From Candidatus Geocrenenecus arthurdayi (GTDB lineage Archaea; Thermoproteota; Nitrososphaeria_A; Caldarchaeales; Wolframiiraptoraceae), in assembly GCA_023539395.1 (NCBI GenBank), contig JAKCEX010000012.1:1-32408 (forward strand): a stretch of 32,408 nt of DNA, written 5' to 3'. The translations under genes and the position numbers were made by a program. Below the pieces are notes generated by a model that worked only from the letters and a program-made list of their open reading frames with translations, made no database searches and was not told where the DNA came from. This document shows, piece after piece, positions 18,381 through 27,634 of this stretch. Each line of letters opens with the position of its first letter. Position 1 is the first letter of the stretch.

Positions 18381-18947
18381 ATGCTTCATAGGAATTTAAC
18401 TCATAAAATTTTACCTGAGATACTCCTATATATTTGGGAGGAGAAAAATAGTTGGATGATGGAGGAATTTAGGAAGAAGCTTGGAGAAGCAAGTACTTTC
18501 GGAGAGATATTTGAGCTTGTAAAGAAAGCGGTAAAGAAAACTATTGGGCTTCATAGAGCTGGTTTAGAACTAGTCTTAATGGACCTACCAAATAATATAG
18601 GTGCAATGCATGAAGTTGGAAGCAACGTGATTATAATGAATGAAGCTCTACTAGAAGCATTTCTCCAGATCGCTAGGAACAAGATTGAAGTAAACTCATA
18701 TGTTTTCGTTATTCTTCTCCACGAATACCTTCATAGCTTAGGATACGTAGATGAAGAAGAAGTAAGAGTATTAGTTAAGAGAATAGTAACAGAAGTGTTA
18801 GGTGAAGATCATATAACATACCATCTTGCTACAAACTCATTGTTTGAATTATATCCTGAATTACAGATGATTGGACCTGGAAGAATAGGGAGAGATACGA
18901 AAATCGTTAAGGACTTTGATAGAGAAAGCACACACTATATTGGCTGA
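18381..18947 (+). CDS. Zincin-like putative metallopeptidase (HExxH)
   Basis: VILLHEYLHSLGYVDEEEVRVLVKRIVTEVLG contains HEYLH. Confidence 0.65.
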   Translation: MLHRNLTHKILPEILLYIWEEKNSWMMEEFRKKLGEASTFGEIFELVKKAVKKTIGLHRAGLELVLMDLPNNIGAMHEVGSNVIIMNEALLEAFLQIARNKIEVNSYVFVILLHEYLHSLGYVDEEEVRVLVKRIVTEVLGEDHITYHLATNSLFELYPELQMIGPGRIGRDTKIVKDFDRESTHYIG

Positions 18948-18967
18948 AACCTTATATTGTATTAGAA

Positions 18968-19933
18968 CTAGATTGTTGGAGACCCTCGGATGCTCTTTAT
19001 CTCAATGTATCTCTTAGCTATTTTTAATGCTTTTTCAACTACTTTCATTGAGTCTTCTCCGAAGACATAGGTATTAGGTTCTAGACCATAGCCTCCTCTA
19101 TCAAATACTACATCTAGGCTGCCTGCTTTCTTAAACTCCTCCGATATAGATTCTATAACTAGTTCTTCCATGTCTCTACCTACAATAATATTTTTCTCCG
19201 TCTCTGAATATCTTAAACCAAGAGATCTTACTGCTTCTTCAACGACTTCATCAAACTTTAGGTTTATTACTGAATTCACATTATGTGAGTACTTCTTCAC
19301 TGTCAATAGTACTCTTGCTAGATGTCTAGACCCCCCGAATTCAGGTCTACTAACAGCCTTAGGTCTATCACGTAGCACTACTATCCTTCCAGGGATGCCT
19401 GCAATATCTTCTATTGTCTTAGCATCTTTAACTGATTCAACAATGTTTACAGCTACTTGAGGCATTACATTTACAAAATATCTTGCTTCTTCAATCATCT
19501 TTACAGCTCTCTCTAATCTAGCAAGTACTTGGGCTCTCTCAGTATCTTGGAGCTCTATCTTCTTTAAACAGATCTCACAAGTAGAAAGTTGAGGATACAT
19601 CTCTCTATGATAATTGCAGAAGACGCCTCTAGATAGTGAATCTAACCAGAAAGAATACAGTGTTAGAGTAGCTCTAACTGGATCATGGGGAATATCTCTA
19701 GTGATTAGTTTAGTTAAAGAAGTTATTTCATCCACGCTTAACCCCATATCTACTAGTGATTTAACATATGTATCCTTAGGTTTCGAAAGGATCTGACTTA
19801 TAGCAGACTGGGATAAACCTAGGATAGATGCAATCTTTAGTTGGCTATACCCTGTAGAATAAAGTTCATAAGCTACCAATCCCCTGATAGCAGGTAAGAA
19901 GGTCTTAGCCATCATCTCACATGGAGGCATCAT
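18968..19933 (-). CDS. thiR: ThiR-like regulator: COG2522-type HTH plus C-terminal ThiN-like domain
   Basis: GYSQLKIASILGLSQSAISQILSKP HTH; CNYH...CEIC; C-terminal ThiN-like FGGSRHLARVLLTVKKYSHNVNSVINLKFDE...LDVVFDRGGYGLEPNTYVFG. Confidence 0.82.
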   Translation of the reverse strand: MMPPCEMMAKTFLPAIRGLVAYELYSTGYSQLKIASILGLSQSAISQILSKPKDTYVKSLVDMGLSVDEITSLTKLITRDIPHDPVRATLTLYSFWLDSLSRGVFCNYHREMYPQLSTCEICLKKIELQDTERAQVLARLERAVKMIEEARYFVNVMPQVAVNIVESVKDAKTIEDIAGIPGRIVVLRDRPKAVSRPEFGGSRHLARVLLTVKKYSHNVNSVINLKFDEVVEEAVRSLGLRYSETEKNIIVGRDMEELVIESISEEFKKAGSLDVVFDRGGYGLEPNTYVFGEDSMKVVEKALKIAKRYIEIKSIRGSPTI

Positions 19934-20067
19934 CTCCCTCCACCACCCACTAGATAAGACATACTTCCTTTTATTTTGAATTAAAGTTGGAGTATGAGAA
20001 GGTAATGTTGGGTACGCTGTAGAAATAAAAAACTTAAGTAAAAGTTGGGATAGTCATTGTTGAAGAA

Positions 20068-21225
20068 ATGACAAAGAAACAAGAAAATTCTAATGAAAGA
20101 AACTGTAAAACTGTAGCAATAAGTATAGGTGTAGTTTCTGGAATAATCGCCTCTCTTTGTTGTTTAGGACCAGTTTTCATTATTCTACTAGGGCTAAGCA
20201 GCCTCAGCGTAGCCATCAGTATAACCCAGTATAATCCATACTTTCTCATATTAAGCTTCATCTTTATGGCTGGTGCAATCTGGGTTTACTTAAGAAAAAA
20301 GAATCAAGGATGCTGTAATCTTAATGTAATAAAGAAAAATAGGAACTTCATATCTTTAGCAGCTATAACGATGGTTCTCTTCTATGTAGTAGCTCTTTAC
20401 GTTTTATTGCCAGCCATTACCCCTCACATCTATGGTATCGCCAGTAAAAATGTAGGAATACAAACTTCAGAAAAACTCAGACAAGTTACCTTAGAGATAT
20501 ATGGAATAACGTGTCCTAGCTGTGTTAATGCAATAGAATCATTATTAAAGCAGAAAGAAGGCGTAGTCAACGCAAGCTTTAACTATTTTCAGGGTATTGG
20601 TGAGGTAGTTTATGATCCATCAAAGATAACCATTGATGATATAGTAAAAGCTATCCAGCCCTACAGGGTAACATTAATCGAAGATAAGGAGTTTAGCAGA
20701 AGGCAAGAGACAGCTATTCAAAGCTTTGTCCAGGCACTACCGCAAGCAACATATACAATCACTGAAACCAGCGTAAAAACAGATTCCATGACCACAACGG
20801 TAGCTACCGAGACTAGTACAAAGTTTCCAAAAGCACCCAGCTTCCAGCTTAGAGAATATGGCTCAGACAGGATTGTAATGCTAGAAGACTTTAAAGGCAA
20901 GCCAGTATTCCTAGAGTTCTTCTCACCATACTGTCCAGTCTGCTTGTCCATGATACCTATAGTCGAGCAGCTATACGAGAAGTATAGAGATAAAATAGTA
21001 TTCGTAATAATATCTTACGGTGATGTGGGAGAGGTGAAAGACATTTATGAGATTAAACCGATAATACTTGTAGATGATGGGAAAGTATTCGCGAAGTATG
21101 GTGTGAGAAGTGTGCCGAAATTCTATATACTCGATAGAGAGCACAGGATTATATGGAGTGGAGCTGGGAAAATGGATATCGAAGAGCTTGAGTTAGCTCT
21201 TAGAAGCATCTTTAAAACTGAGTAG
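20068..21225 (+). CDS. Three-domain fusion: MerT-like membrane domain, heavy-metal-associated (HMA) domain, TlpA/thioredoxin-like domain
   Basis: MerT-like GIIASLCCLGPVFIILLGLSSL and three TM helices; HMA VTLEIYGITCPSCVNAIESLLKQKEGVVNASFNYFQGIGEVVYDPSKITIDDIVKAI; Trx APSFQLREYGSDRIVMLEDFKGKPVFLEFFSPYCPVCLSMIPIVEQL...YGVRSVPKFYILD. Confidence 0.88.
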   Translation: MTKKQENSNERNCKTVAISIGVVSGIIASLCCLGPVFIILLGLSSLSVAISITQYNPYFLILSFIFMAGAIWVYLRKKNQGCCNLNVIKKNRNFISLAAITMVLFYVVALYVLLPAITPHIYGIASKNVGIQTSEKLRQVTLEIYGITCPSCVNAIESLLKQKEGVVNASFNYFQGIGEVVYDPSKITIDDIVKAIQPYRVTLIEDKEFSRRQETAIQSFVQALPQATYTITETSVKTDSMTTTVATETSTKFPKAPSFQLREYGSDRIVMLEDFKGKPVFLEFFSPYCPVCLSMIPIVEQLYEKYRDKIVFVIISYGDVGEVKDIYEIKPIILVDDGKVFAKYGVRSVPKFYILDREHRIIWSGAGKMDIEELELALRSIFKTE

Positions 21226-21459
21226 CACCTCCTATATATGTCCTTGATATCTCTTTTCTATCCCCCTAAGCCTAGGAAAAGGTAAAAAGACTTCAAGCAA
21301 TCCATAAAATCTACATACATGTGAGATACAGACTATGAAATATTCTGAAACAAACTCTTTCGGAATGAAGCTGAGTTGTAAGCTAGCAAGACCTCACGGC
21401 ATTATTTATGGCCCACGGCGGGTTATATGGCTTGAAGCGAAACCCCCCTTTCTTCTCTA

Positions 21460-21483
21460 AGTATATTACTTAGTATATTACTT
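21460..21483 (+). repeat. 12-bp perfect tandem duplication of a TATA-like element (AGTATATTACTT x2)
   Basis: agtatattacttagtatattactt; lies 53 nt upstream of the S14 start. Confidence 0.75.
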
Positions 21484-21535
21484 AAATAATGCTGGTCCTT
21501 TTTGATGGGATGATTGAAGGAGGTTTCGTAGCGGG

Positions 21536-21697
21536 GTGAAGCATAAGCCACCGAAGGATAGGAAGTTCGGTAAGGGAGTTGTGAAGTGTAAGAGGTGCGG
21601 AACGACTGTAGGAGTTATTCGAAAGTATAAACTCTATCTATGTAGGAGATGTTTCAATGAGGTAGCACCAAGCTTAGGCTTCAAAGTCTATGAATAA
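21536..21697 (+). CDS. rps14: Ribosomal protein S14 (zinc-binding type), 53 aa, GTG start; absent from the ORF track
   Basis: (V/M)[52 protein letters not shown]: archaeal S14 with CxxC...CxxC. Confidence 0.93.
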   Translation: MKHKPPKDRKFGKGVVKCKRCGTTVGVIRKYKLYLCRRCFNEVAPSLGFKVYE

Positions 21698-21880
21698 ACT
21701 TTGCATACTATAACTGGCTCAAAGTAAGCATTAAAGACCTACTATCTATGTAATAGGTATGTCTAGAGTTTTAGGCAAGCTCCCTACTGAGGAAGAATTT
21801 AACTTCTTTCATTTCTTCATTCTTTAGCAGCGAATAATTAATTAGATAGTACAGTTATTTGCAGGTTTAGGATTGATGAA

Positions 21881-22267
21881 ATGAGTAGAGACTTGGTTTC
21901 AGGGCTCTTCACAACATTACAGAATAATGAAGCTGTAAGGAATAGAGAGTGTATCTACCCAGCTAGTAAGCTTATAGCGAATATTCTCCGAGTGCTTCAG
22001 AGGCATGGGTATATAGGTGCATTTGAATATATTGAAGATGGTAGAGGTGGGAAGTTCAGGATACAATTACTGGGTAGGATTAACCGCTCTGCTCCTATAA
22101 GGCCTAGATATAGTGTAAAGAAAAATGAATATGATGAATGGGAGAAAAGATATCTCCCAAGTAGGGATATCGGAATATTAATAGTCTCAACAAACAAGGG
22201 CGTATTCTCACACCTAGAAGCTAAGAAGATGAATATTGGTGGGAAACTCATAGGTTACGTCTACTAG
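21881..22267 (+). CDS. rps8: Ribosomal protein S8
   Basis: SRDLVSGLFTTLQNNEAVRNRECIYPASKLIANILRVLQRHGYIGAFEYIEDGRGGKFRIQLLGRINRSAPIRPRYSV. Confidence 0.93.
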   Translation: MSRDLVSGLFTTLQNNEAVRNRECIYPASKLIANILRVLQRHGYIGAFEYIEDGRGGKFRIQLLGRINRSAPIRPRYSVKKNEYDEWEKRYLPSRDIGILIVSTNKGVFSHLEAKKMNIGGKLIGYVY

Positions 22268-22276
22268 AGGTGATGA

Positions 22277-22828
22277 ATGGGGTTGTCTCTCATAATAAAG
22301 GAAGTAGAAATCCCTGAGGGTGTACAAGTAGAAGTTTCTAGCCCAGCTATCATCAAGGTTAAGGGAAGACTTGGAGAACTAGTTAGTAATCTTTCACATA
22401 CTGGAGCTAGGATTGAGCTAGATGGAAGAAAGATCGTAATCAAGTATCTAGGGAAGGGGAAGAGAGCTAAATCGATGATTGGAACTGTTACTTCATCGAT
22501 AAAAAACATGTTCACAGGAGTTACAGAAGGATACACATATAAGCTTAAGATAGTATCAACACACTTCCCCATAAACATAAAAGTTCAAGGAGATACAGTA
22601 ATCATAGAAAACTTTATTGGAGAAAGATATACTAGGAAAGCTAAGATAGTTGGAGCGGATACCAAGGTTAAGGTCCAAGGCGAGGATATAATAGTATCGG
22701 GGATAGATAAACAAGCAGTAGGGCAGACTGCAGCTAATATAGAAGCTGCAACAAGAGTTAGAAGAAAAGACTTAAGAAAATTCCTCGATGGAATATACTT
22801 ATTTGAAAAGAAGGTGGGTATAGATTGA
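22277..22828 (+). CDS. rpl6: Ribosomal protein L6
   Basis: IPEGVQVEVSSPAIIKVKGRLGELVSNL...TGVTEGYTYKLKIVSTHFPINI. Confidence 0.93.
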   Translation: MGLSLIIKEVEIPEGVQVEVSSPAIIKVKGRLGELVSNLSHTGARIELDGRKIVIKYLGKGKRAKSMIGTVTSSIKNMFTGVTEGYTYKLKIVSTHFPINIKVQGDTVIIENFIGERYTRKAKIVGADTKVKVQGEDIIVSGIDKQAVGQTAANIEAATRVRRKDLRKFLDGIYLFEKKVGID

Positions 22829-23286
22829 GCCCAGTTAGAATCCCTAAGAAGATTAGAGAAATGAAGAATAGACGTCCAGAGTTTGCACGTCAAGAAAGTT
22901 GGAAGTATGTTAGGTTGAAGCCTAACTGGAGGAAGCCTAGGGGGAAAGATAGTAAGATGAGGCTCCAGAAGAGTGGTGCTCCACAACTCGTAAGAGTTGG
23001 ATATAGAACCCCACGGAAGTATAGGAATCTCCATCCAAGCGGATTCAAAGAAGTACTTATTCATAGAGTTGAAGATCTTGAAGGCTTGGATCCCACAATA
23101 TACGCTGTGAGGATTGCAAGCTCAGTAAGCAAATTGAAGAAGATCAAGATAATTGAGGAAGCTGAGAAGAAGGGTTTAAAGGTACTGAATCCAATAACTA
23201 TAACGGTTCCCGAAGCTGAGAAACCAGAGATAATCTCTCCAGAAGAGATTAAAGAAGAAACTAAAGAAAGTAGTGAAGTGAAGTAA
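22825..23286 (+). CDS. rpl32e: Ribosomal protein L32e (TTG start overlapping the L6 stop)
   Basis: RPEFARQESWKYVRLKPNWRKPRGKDSKMRLQKSGAPQLVRVGYRTPRKYRNLHPSGFKEVLIH. Confidence 0.93.
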   Translation: MSPVRIPKKIREMKNRRPEFARQESWKYVRLKPNWRKPRGKDSKMRLQKSGAPQLVRVGYRTPRKYRNLHPSGFKEVLIHRVEDLEGLDPTIYAVRIASSVSKLKKIKIIEEAEKKGLKVLNPITITVPEAEKPEIISPEEIKEETKESSEVK

Positions 23287-23287
23287 G

Positions 23288-23743
23288 ATGACGACTAAGC
23301 TGGAACTTCAAAAGAGACTTGCAGCTAAGCTATTGAAGTGCGGTGAGACTAGAGTTAGATTCGACACGGAGAGGATAGATGAAATATCTGAAGCTATTAC
23401 TAGAGAAGATATTAAGAGGCTGATTAAGGATGGCGCAATCTACAAAGTTCACTCAAAAGGAGTAAGTAGGGTTAGAGCGAGAGAAAGAGAAGAGAAGGGG
23501 AGAAGCAGAGGTTACGGAAGTAGGAAGGGTGGTAAATATAGTATAGTCTCGAGAAAAGAGAAGTGGATGCTTAAAGTTAGAGCTCAGAGAAGGAGATTAA
23601 AAGAATTGAAAGAGAAGAAGCTTATTGATGTTTTAACATATAGGAGGATCTACAAGATGGTTAAAGCAGGAGCATTCAAATCTACATCTGATATGCTAGC
23701 CTACTTGGAAGCAAATAAACTTATTAGGAGACCACTTCTATGA
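23288..23743 (+). CDS. rpl19e: Ribosomal protein L19e
   Basis: LELQKRLAAKLLKCGETRVRFDTERIDEISEAITREDIKRLIKDGAIYK...GRSRGYGSRKGGKYS. Confidence 0.93.
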   Translation: MTTKLELQKRLAAKLLKCGETRVRFDTERIDEISEAITREDIKRLIKDGAIYKVHSKGVSRVRAREREEKGRSRGYGSRKGGKYSIVSRKEKWMLKVRAQRRRLKELKEKKLIDVLTYRRIYKMVKAGAFKSTSDMLAYLEANKLIRRPLL

Positions 23744-24327
23744 GCAGATTAAAGATCCTAAAGAGGAGACCTCCTAGAAGGAGGAGAGAAGGGGTTACAG
23801 ATTATAGAGTACGTCTAAAACTCGTTAAATCAAATCTCCCGAGGCTAGTTATTAGGAAGAGTAATAGATACATAATAATTCAATTAGTTGAGTCTAGGGT
23901 GGGCGGCGATAAGACGCTTATAACAGTAACTTCTAAGCATCTTCTAGATTATGGTTGGAGAGCAGGTACTAAGAATCTACCAGCAGCTTATCTTACAGGA
24001 TTTCTAGCAGGCCTACTAGCTAAGAAGAAAGGTGTAGAGAAGGCTGTAGTCGATATTGGGTTATACACTCCTGTAAGTGGGTCGAGGATTTTTGCTGCTG
24101 TTAAAGGATTCACAGATGCAGGTATAGATGTAAAGGTAGGCGGTGAGAAACTGCCTAGAGAGGAAAGAATAAAAGGTACACATATACAAGAATACTATCA
24201 GATGATTAGGGAGAGGAACATCGAGACAATACAGTTTTCTAAATCTCCAGAAGATGTCTATACTAGATTAGCTGAGCATTTTGAAGAAGTTAGAGAGAAG
24301 ATTGCACAGAGAGTTGGAGGAGCATGA
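23740..24327 (+). CDS. rpl18: Ribosomal protein L18
   Basis: [39 protein letters not shown]...[23 protein letters not shown]. Confidence 0.93.
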   Translation: MSRLKILKRRPPRRRREGVTDYRVRLKLVKSNLPRLVIRKSNRYIIIQLVESRVGGDKTLITVTSKHLLDYGWRAGTKNLPAAYLTGFLAGLLAKKKGVEKAVVDIGLYTPVSGSRIFAAVKGFTDAGIDVKVGGEKLPREERIKGTHIQEYYQMIRERNIETIQFSKSPEDVYTRLAEHFEEVREKIAQRVGGA

Positions 24328-24947
24328 GTACTTCAAGTGAATGGGTTCCAAAGACTAAGATAGGTAGAATGGTAGCTCAGGGGCAGATAACTTCAATAGA
24401 TGAAATATTTGCAAACCACTGGAAAATAGCTGAACCAGAGATTGTTGATGCTCTACTACCTGGATTGGAACAGGAAGTTATAGATATAAAGCTCGTGCAG
24501 AAGCAGACGGATGCAGGTGAACGTAGCAGGTTTAAAGCAATCGTAGTTGTAGGTAATAGAGATGGATACGTTGGGCTTGGAATGGGAAAATCTGTTCATG
24601 TAGTCTCAGCAATCGAGAAAGCTATCAAGAATGCTAAGATGAATCTAATCCCAGTTGTTAGAGGATGCGGAAGCTGGGAGTGCTCATGCGGTACAGAGCA
24701 TAGTCTACCAACTAAAGTTGAAGGAAAATGGGGGAGTGTGAGGATACAGCTTCTACCTGGTCCTAGAGGTTTAGGGATAGTCGCTGGAGAAACAGCAAAG
24801 ATAGTTTTAGAGTTAGCAGGAGTAAAAGATGTCTGGACTAGAACTTTCGGTGAAACTAGAACAACACTATCTTTTGCAGGAGCAACATACGTAGCCTTGA
24901 AAAATACTAACAAGATAGTGCTCCCAACCTTGTGGAGACAGCTTTAA
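24324..24947 (+). CDS. rps5: Ribosomal protein S5
   Basis: [27 protein letters not shown]...CGCGxEHSLP-like segment [41 protein letters not shown]. Confidence 0.93.
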   Translation: MSTSSEWVPKTKIGRMVAQGQITSIDEIFANHWKIAEPEIVDALLPGLEQEVIDIKLVQKQTDAGERSRFKAIVVVGNRDGYVGLGMGKSVHVVSAIEKAIKNAKMNLIPVVRGCGSWECSCGTEHSLPTKVEGKWGSVRIQLLPGPRGLGIVAGETAKIVLELAGVKDVWTRTFGETRTTLSFAGATYVALKNTNKIVLPTLWRQL

Positions 24948-25099
24948 GATAGGGAGTCTGCGCCTAAAACACCTAGTTAGCGTTCCATCTAGCATAAGAA
25001 CTTCCGCAAATGTATTCTTCCTATCTGTATATAGAATAGATTACTGTTTCTAATGAAATTTATTAAAAACTTCAGTAATCTAGCTGTAGGCTCTATGGG

Positions 25100-25600
25100 A
25101 TGAGTATAGGTATGTCGGCAAGTAGTAACGTGGGATGCTATCTTGTCATTAGGATTAAGGGAAGTGTAAAAGCTAGTCGAGAAGAATTAGACACTCTTAA
25201 AATGCTTAACTTACCTAGAGCAAACTATGCTGTATTTGTTCCGAGAGACCCTAGTTTTGAAGGAATGTTGAAGAAAGTAGTACACTACGTTACTTGGGGG
25301 GAGCCGACGCTAGAAACTGTAAAAAGACTCTTAAAAAGAGCTGAATTCAATGGAAGAATAAAATTGAAGAGTGAGAATATAGCCAAGCTAGGCTACAGTA
25401 GCCTGGATGAACTTGCAGAGAAGATATTGAAAGGAGAGGTAACATTAAGTAAGCTAAGAGATAAAGGACTTAAACCCTACCTGAGACTACACCCTCCAAA
25501 GAAGGGGTTCAAGAAAACAGTCAAGAAGCCTTTTAATGCAGGAGGAGAATACGGGTACCGTGGAGAGAAGATAAATGAGCTTGCCATTAGGATGTCTTAA
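25100..25600 (+). CDS. rpl30: Ribosomal protein L30
   Basis: YLVIRIKGSVKASREELDTLKMLNLPRANYAVFVPRDPSFEGMLKKVVHYVTWGE...LRLHPPKKGFKKTVKKPF. Confidence 0.92.
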   Translation: MSIGMSASSNVGCYLVIRIKGSVKASREELDTLKMLNLPRANYAVFVPRDPSFEGMLKKVVHYVTWGEPTLETVKRLLKRAEFNGRIKLKSENIAKLGYSSLDELAEKILKGEVTLSKLRDKGLKPYLRLHPPKKGFKKTVKKPFNAGGEYGYRGEKINELAIRMS

Positions 25601-25666
25601 AAAGCTGTGTAGTCTAGTATCTTGAAATTCTTATTAATCGCTGAGATGTTAGGATGGTGAGAATAA

Positions 25667-26113
25667 TTGCCTACAAGGTTTAGGAAGGTTAGGAAGAGGA
25701 GGGGTAGTAGGACTCACGGCTGGGGTCAAATAGGTCAGCATAGGAAGACTGGAGCAAAGGGTGGACGTGGAGAAGCTGGAAAACATAAACATAAGTGGAC
25801 GTGGGTACTAAGATATGATAGAGACTACTTTGGGAAGCATGGATTCTTCAGACCAAATAGAAGAGAAGTTAAATCTATGAACCTGCTACAATTAGCAACT
25901 GTTATAGAAAACTTAGAGGAGCAAGGTCTACTGAAGACCGTAGATGATAGAATAGTTGTAGACTTGAATTCTATGGGCGTTAAAAAGATAATCGGTGGAG
26001 GAAGAATCAATAGACCCCTAGTCGTAATTGTTGAGAACTGGACTAAGACAGCCGAGGAGAAGATTAGAGAGGCTGGAGGAGAGATAATTAGACCAGGAGA
26101 AGCAAAGGTGTAG
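25667..26113 (+). CDS. rpl15: Ribosomal protein L15 (TTG start)
   Basis: RFRKVRKRRGSRTHGWGQIGQHRKTGAKGGRGEAGKHKHKWTWVLRYDRDYFGKHGFFRP. Confidence 0.93.
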   Translation: MPTRFRKVRKRRGSRTHGWGQIGQHRKTGAKGGRGEAGKHKHKWTWVLRYDRDYFGKHGFFRPNRREVKSMNLLQLATVIENLEEQGLLKTVDDRIVVDLNSMGVKKIIGGGRINRPLVVIVENWTKTAEEKIREAGGEIIRPGEAKV

Positions 26114-26117
26114 GAGA

Positions 26118-27551
26118 TTGCCTAGTGCAAAAGAATTAGTTAAGGAAATCGGTAGGTATTTCCCAGAGGTTGCGAAACCTGTTAGAAAGCTTAGCTTGGG
26201 AGAGAGGTTTCTCTGGACTGGGTTAGTCTTAGTCATATATGTACTGATGAGTCATACTTTCCTCTATGGTGTACCACAAGCTGCTAAACTCTCACAGCAA
26301 AACCCGATTATACTAAACATAATATTCGCACAACGTATGGGAACACTGACAACCCTTGGGATAGGACCTATAGTTACATCAGGTCTCATACTCCAGCTAC
26401 TAGTAGGTGCACAGATAATAAAACTAGACTTATCTAAATCTGAAGATAGAGCAGTATTCACAGCTGCAAGCAAGATATTCGCTGTAGTTGTAACCGTGTT
26501 TGAGGCAGCGGTATTTACCTTCTCTGGTATGCTGGGACATATGGATTTCAACACCCAGATACTTGTATTTCTACAGCTTGTTGCAGCAACAACATTGATA
26601 TTATTAATGGATGAGCTTGTACAGAAAGGCTGGGGGCTGGGAAGCGGTGTAAGCTTATTTATAGCTGTAGGCGTAGCTGAAACAATTATTGTAAGCCTCT
26701 TCTCACCAATAATACTTCCAGATGGATACTATCAAGGAATAATCTTAGCATTAATCCAGGCGGGCATATCAGGGGAGCCTATAACACCTCTAATAGTGAG
26801 AGGACAGTTCCCAGATATTTTAGGGCTAGCGAGCACGTTTCTACTGTTATTCTTGATAATCTACTTAGAGGCCATCAGAGTGGAAGTCCCTATCCAGTAT
26901 GCGAGATACTCAGGTTTCGCTGCGAAATACCCAATCAAGTTCCTGTATGTTTCAAATATCCCTGTTATCTTTGCTTCCACCGTATTCACAAATATATACT
27001 ATCTCTCAAGCATAGTCTGGAGCAGGTTTAACATGGATAATAGCAACCCGTTCCTAAACATCATCGGCATGTTTAATTCTACCCTCTATATTCAAGATAG
27101 AATGCTAACGCCTATAGGTGGACTTGCATACTATGTTACTTCACCATACAGCATATACGGTGTGATGCATGACCCTGTCAAGTCTACTGTATATGCTTTG
27201 ATAATGATTGGTTTCTGCCTACTCTTCGCTAAGTTCTGGGTAGACATAGGAAGATTATCTCCAGAACAAGTTGCAGACCAATTGGTAAAAGCTGGTATGC
27301 AGGTTCCAGGGTTCAGGCGTGCACCATCCACTATAGCTAAGATAATCGAGAGATACATCTCCACCGTGACTGTACTTGGAGCTTTAGTAGTTGGAACAGT
27401 AGCAGTTTTCGGAGACTTCTTCAACGTGTTTGGTGGAGGCATAGGTATACTCCTTATGACTGGAATACTCTATCAATACTACCAGATACTGGTAAGAGAA
27501 AGATTAACTGAGATGTATCCAGCTCTAGGAAGATTGCTTGGAGAAGAATGA
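26118..27551 (+). CDS. secY: Preprotein translocase subunit SecY
   Basis: Multi-TM, QRMGTLTTLGIGPIVTSGLILQLLVGA, ELVQKGWGLGSGVSLFIA, MQVPGFRRAPSTI. Confidence 0.93.
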   Translation: MPSAKELVKEIGRYFPEVAKPVRKLSLGERFLWTGLVLVIYVLMSHTFLYGVPQAAKLSQQNPIILNIIFAQRMGTLTTLGIGPIVTSGLILQLLVGAQIIKLDLSKSEDRAVFTAASKIFAVVVTVFEAAVFTFSGMLGHMDFNTQILVFLQLVAATTLILLMDELVQKGWGLGSGVSLFIAVGVAETIIVSLFSPIILPDGYYQGIILALIQAGISGEPITPLIVRGQFPDILGLASTFLLLFLIIYLEAIRVEVPIQYARYSGFAAKYPIKFLYVSNIPVIFASTVFTNIYYLSSIVWSRFNMDNSNPFLNIIGMFNSTLYIQDRMLTPIGGLAYYVTSPYSIYGVMHDPVKSTVYALIMIGFCLLFAKFWVDIGRLSPEQVADQLVKAGMQVPGFRRAPSTIAKIIERYISTVTVLGALVVGTVAVFGDFFNVFGGGIGILLMTGILYQYYQILVRERLTEMYPALGRLLGEE

Positions 27552-27634
27552 CCTCATAAAATATTCATAATCTTATCATCCTAACGTTTAATATTGTTTA
27601 TTAAGTAGATGACTACTAATCTAAGCAGGAGAGC

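Noticed and set aside
21330-21390. ATGAAA..CTGA..ATGAAG..CTGA pattern as a C/D-box sRNA
   Set aside because: Interbox spacing is too short for guide elements and C boxes are imperfect.
22585-23064. 159-aa minus-strand ORF
   Set aside because: Antisense to the ribosomal L6/L32e coding regions.
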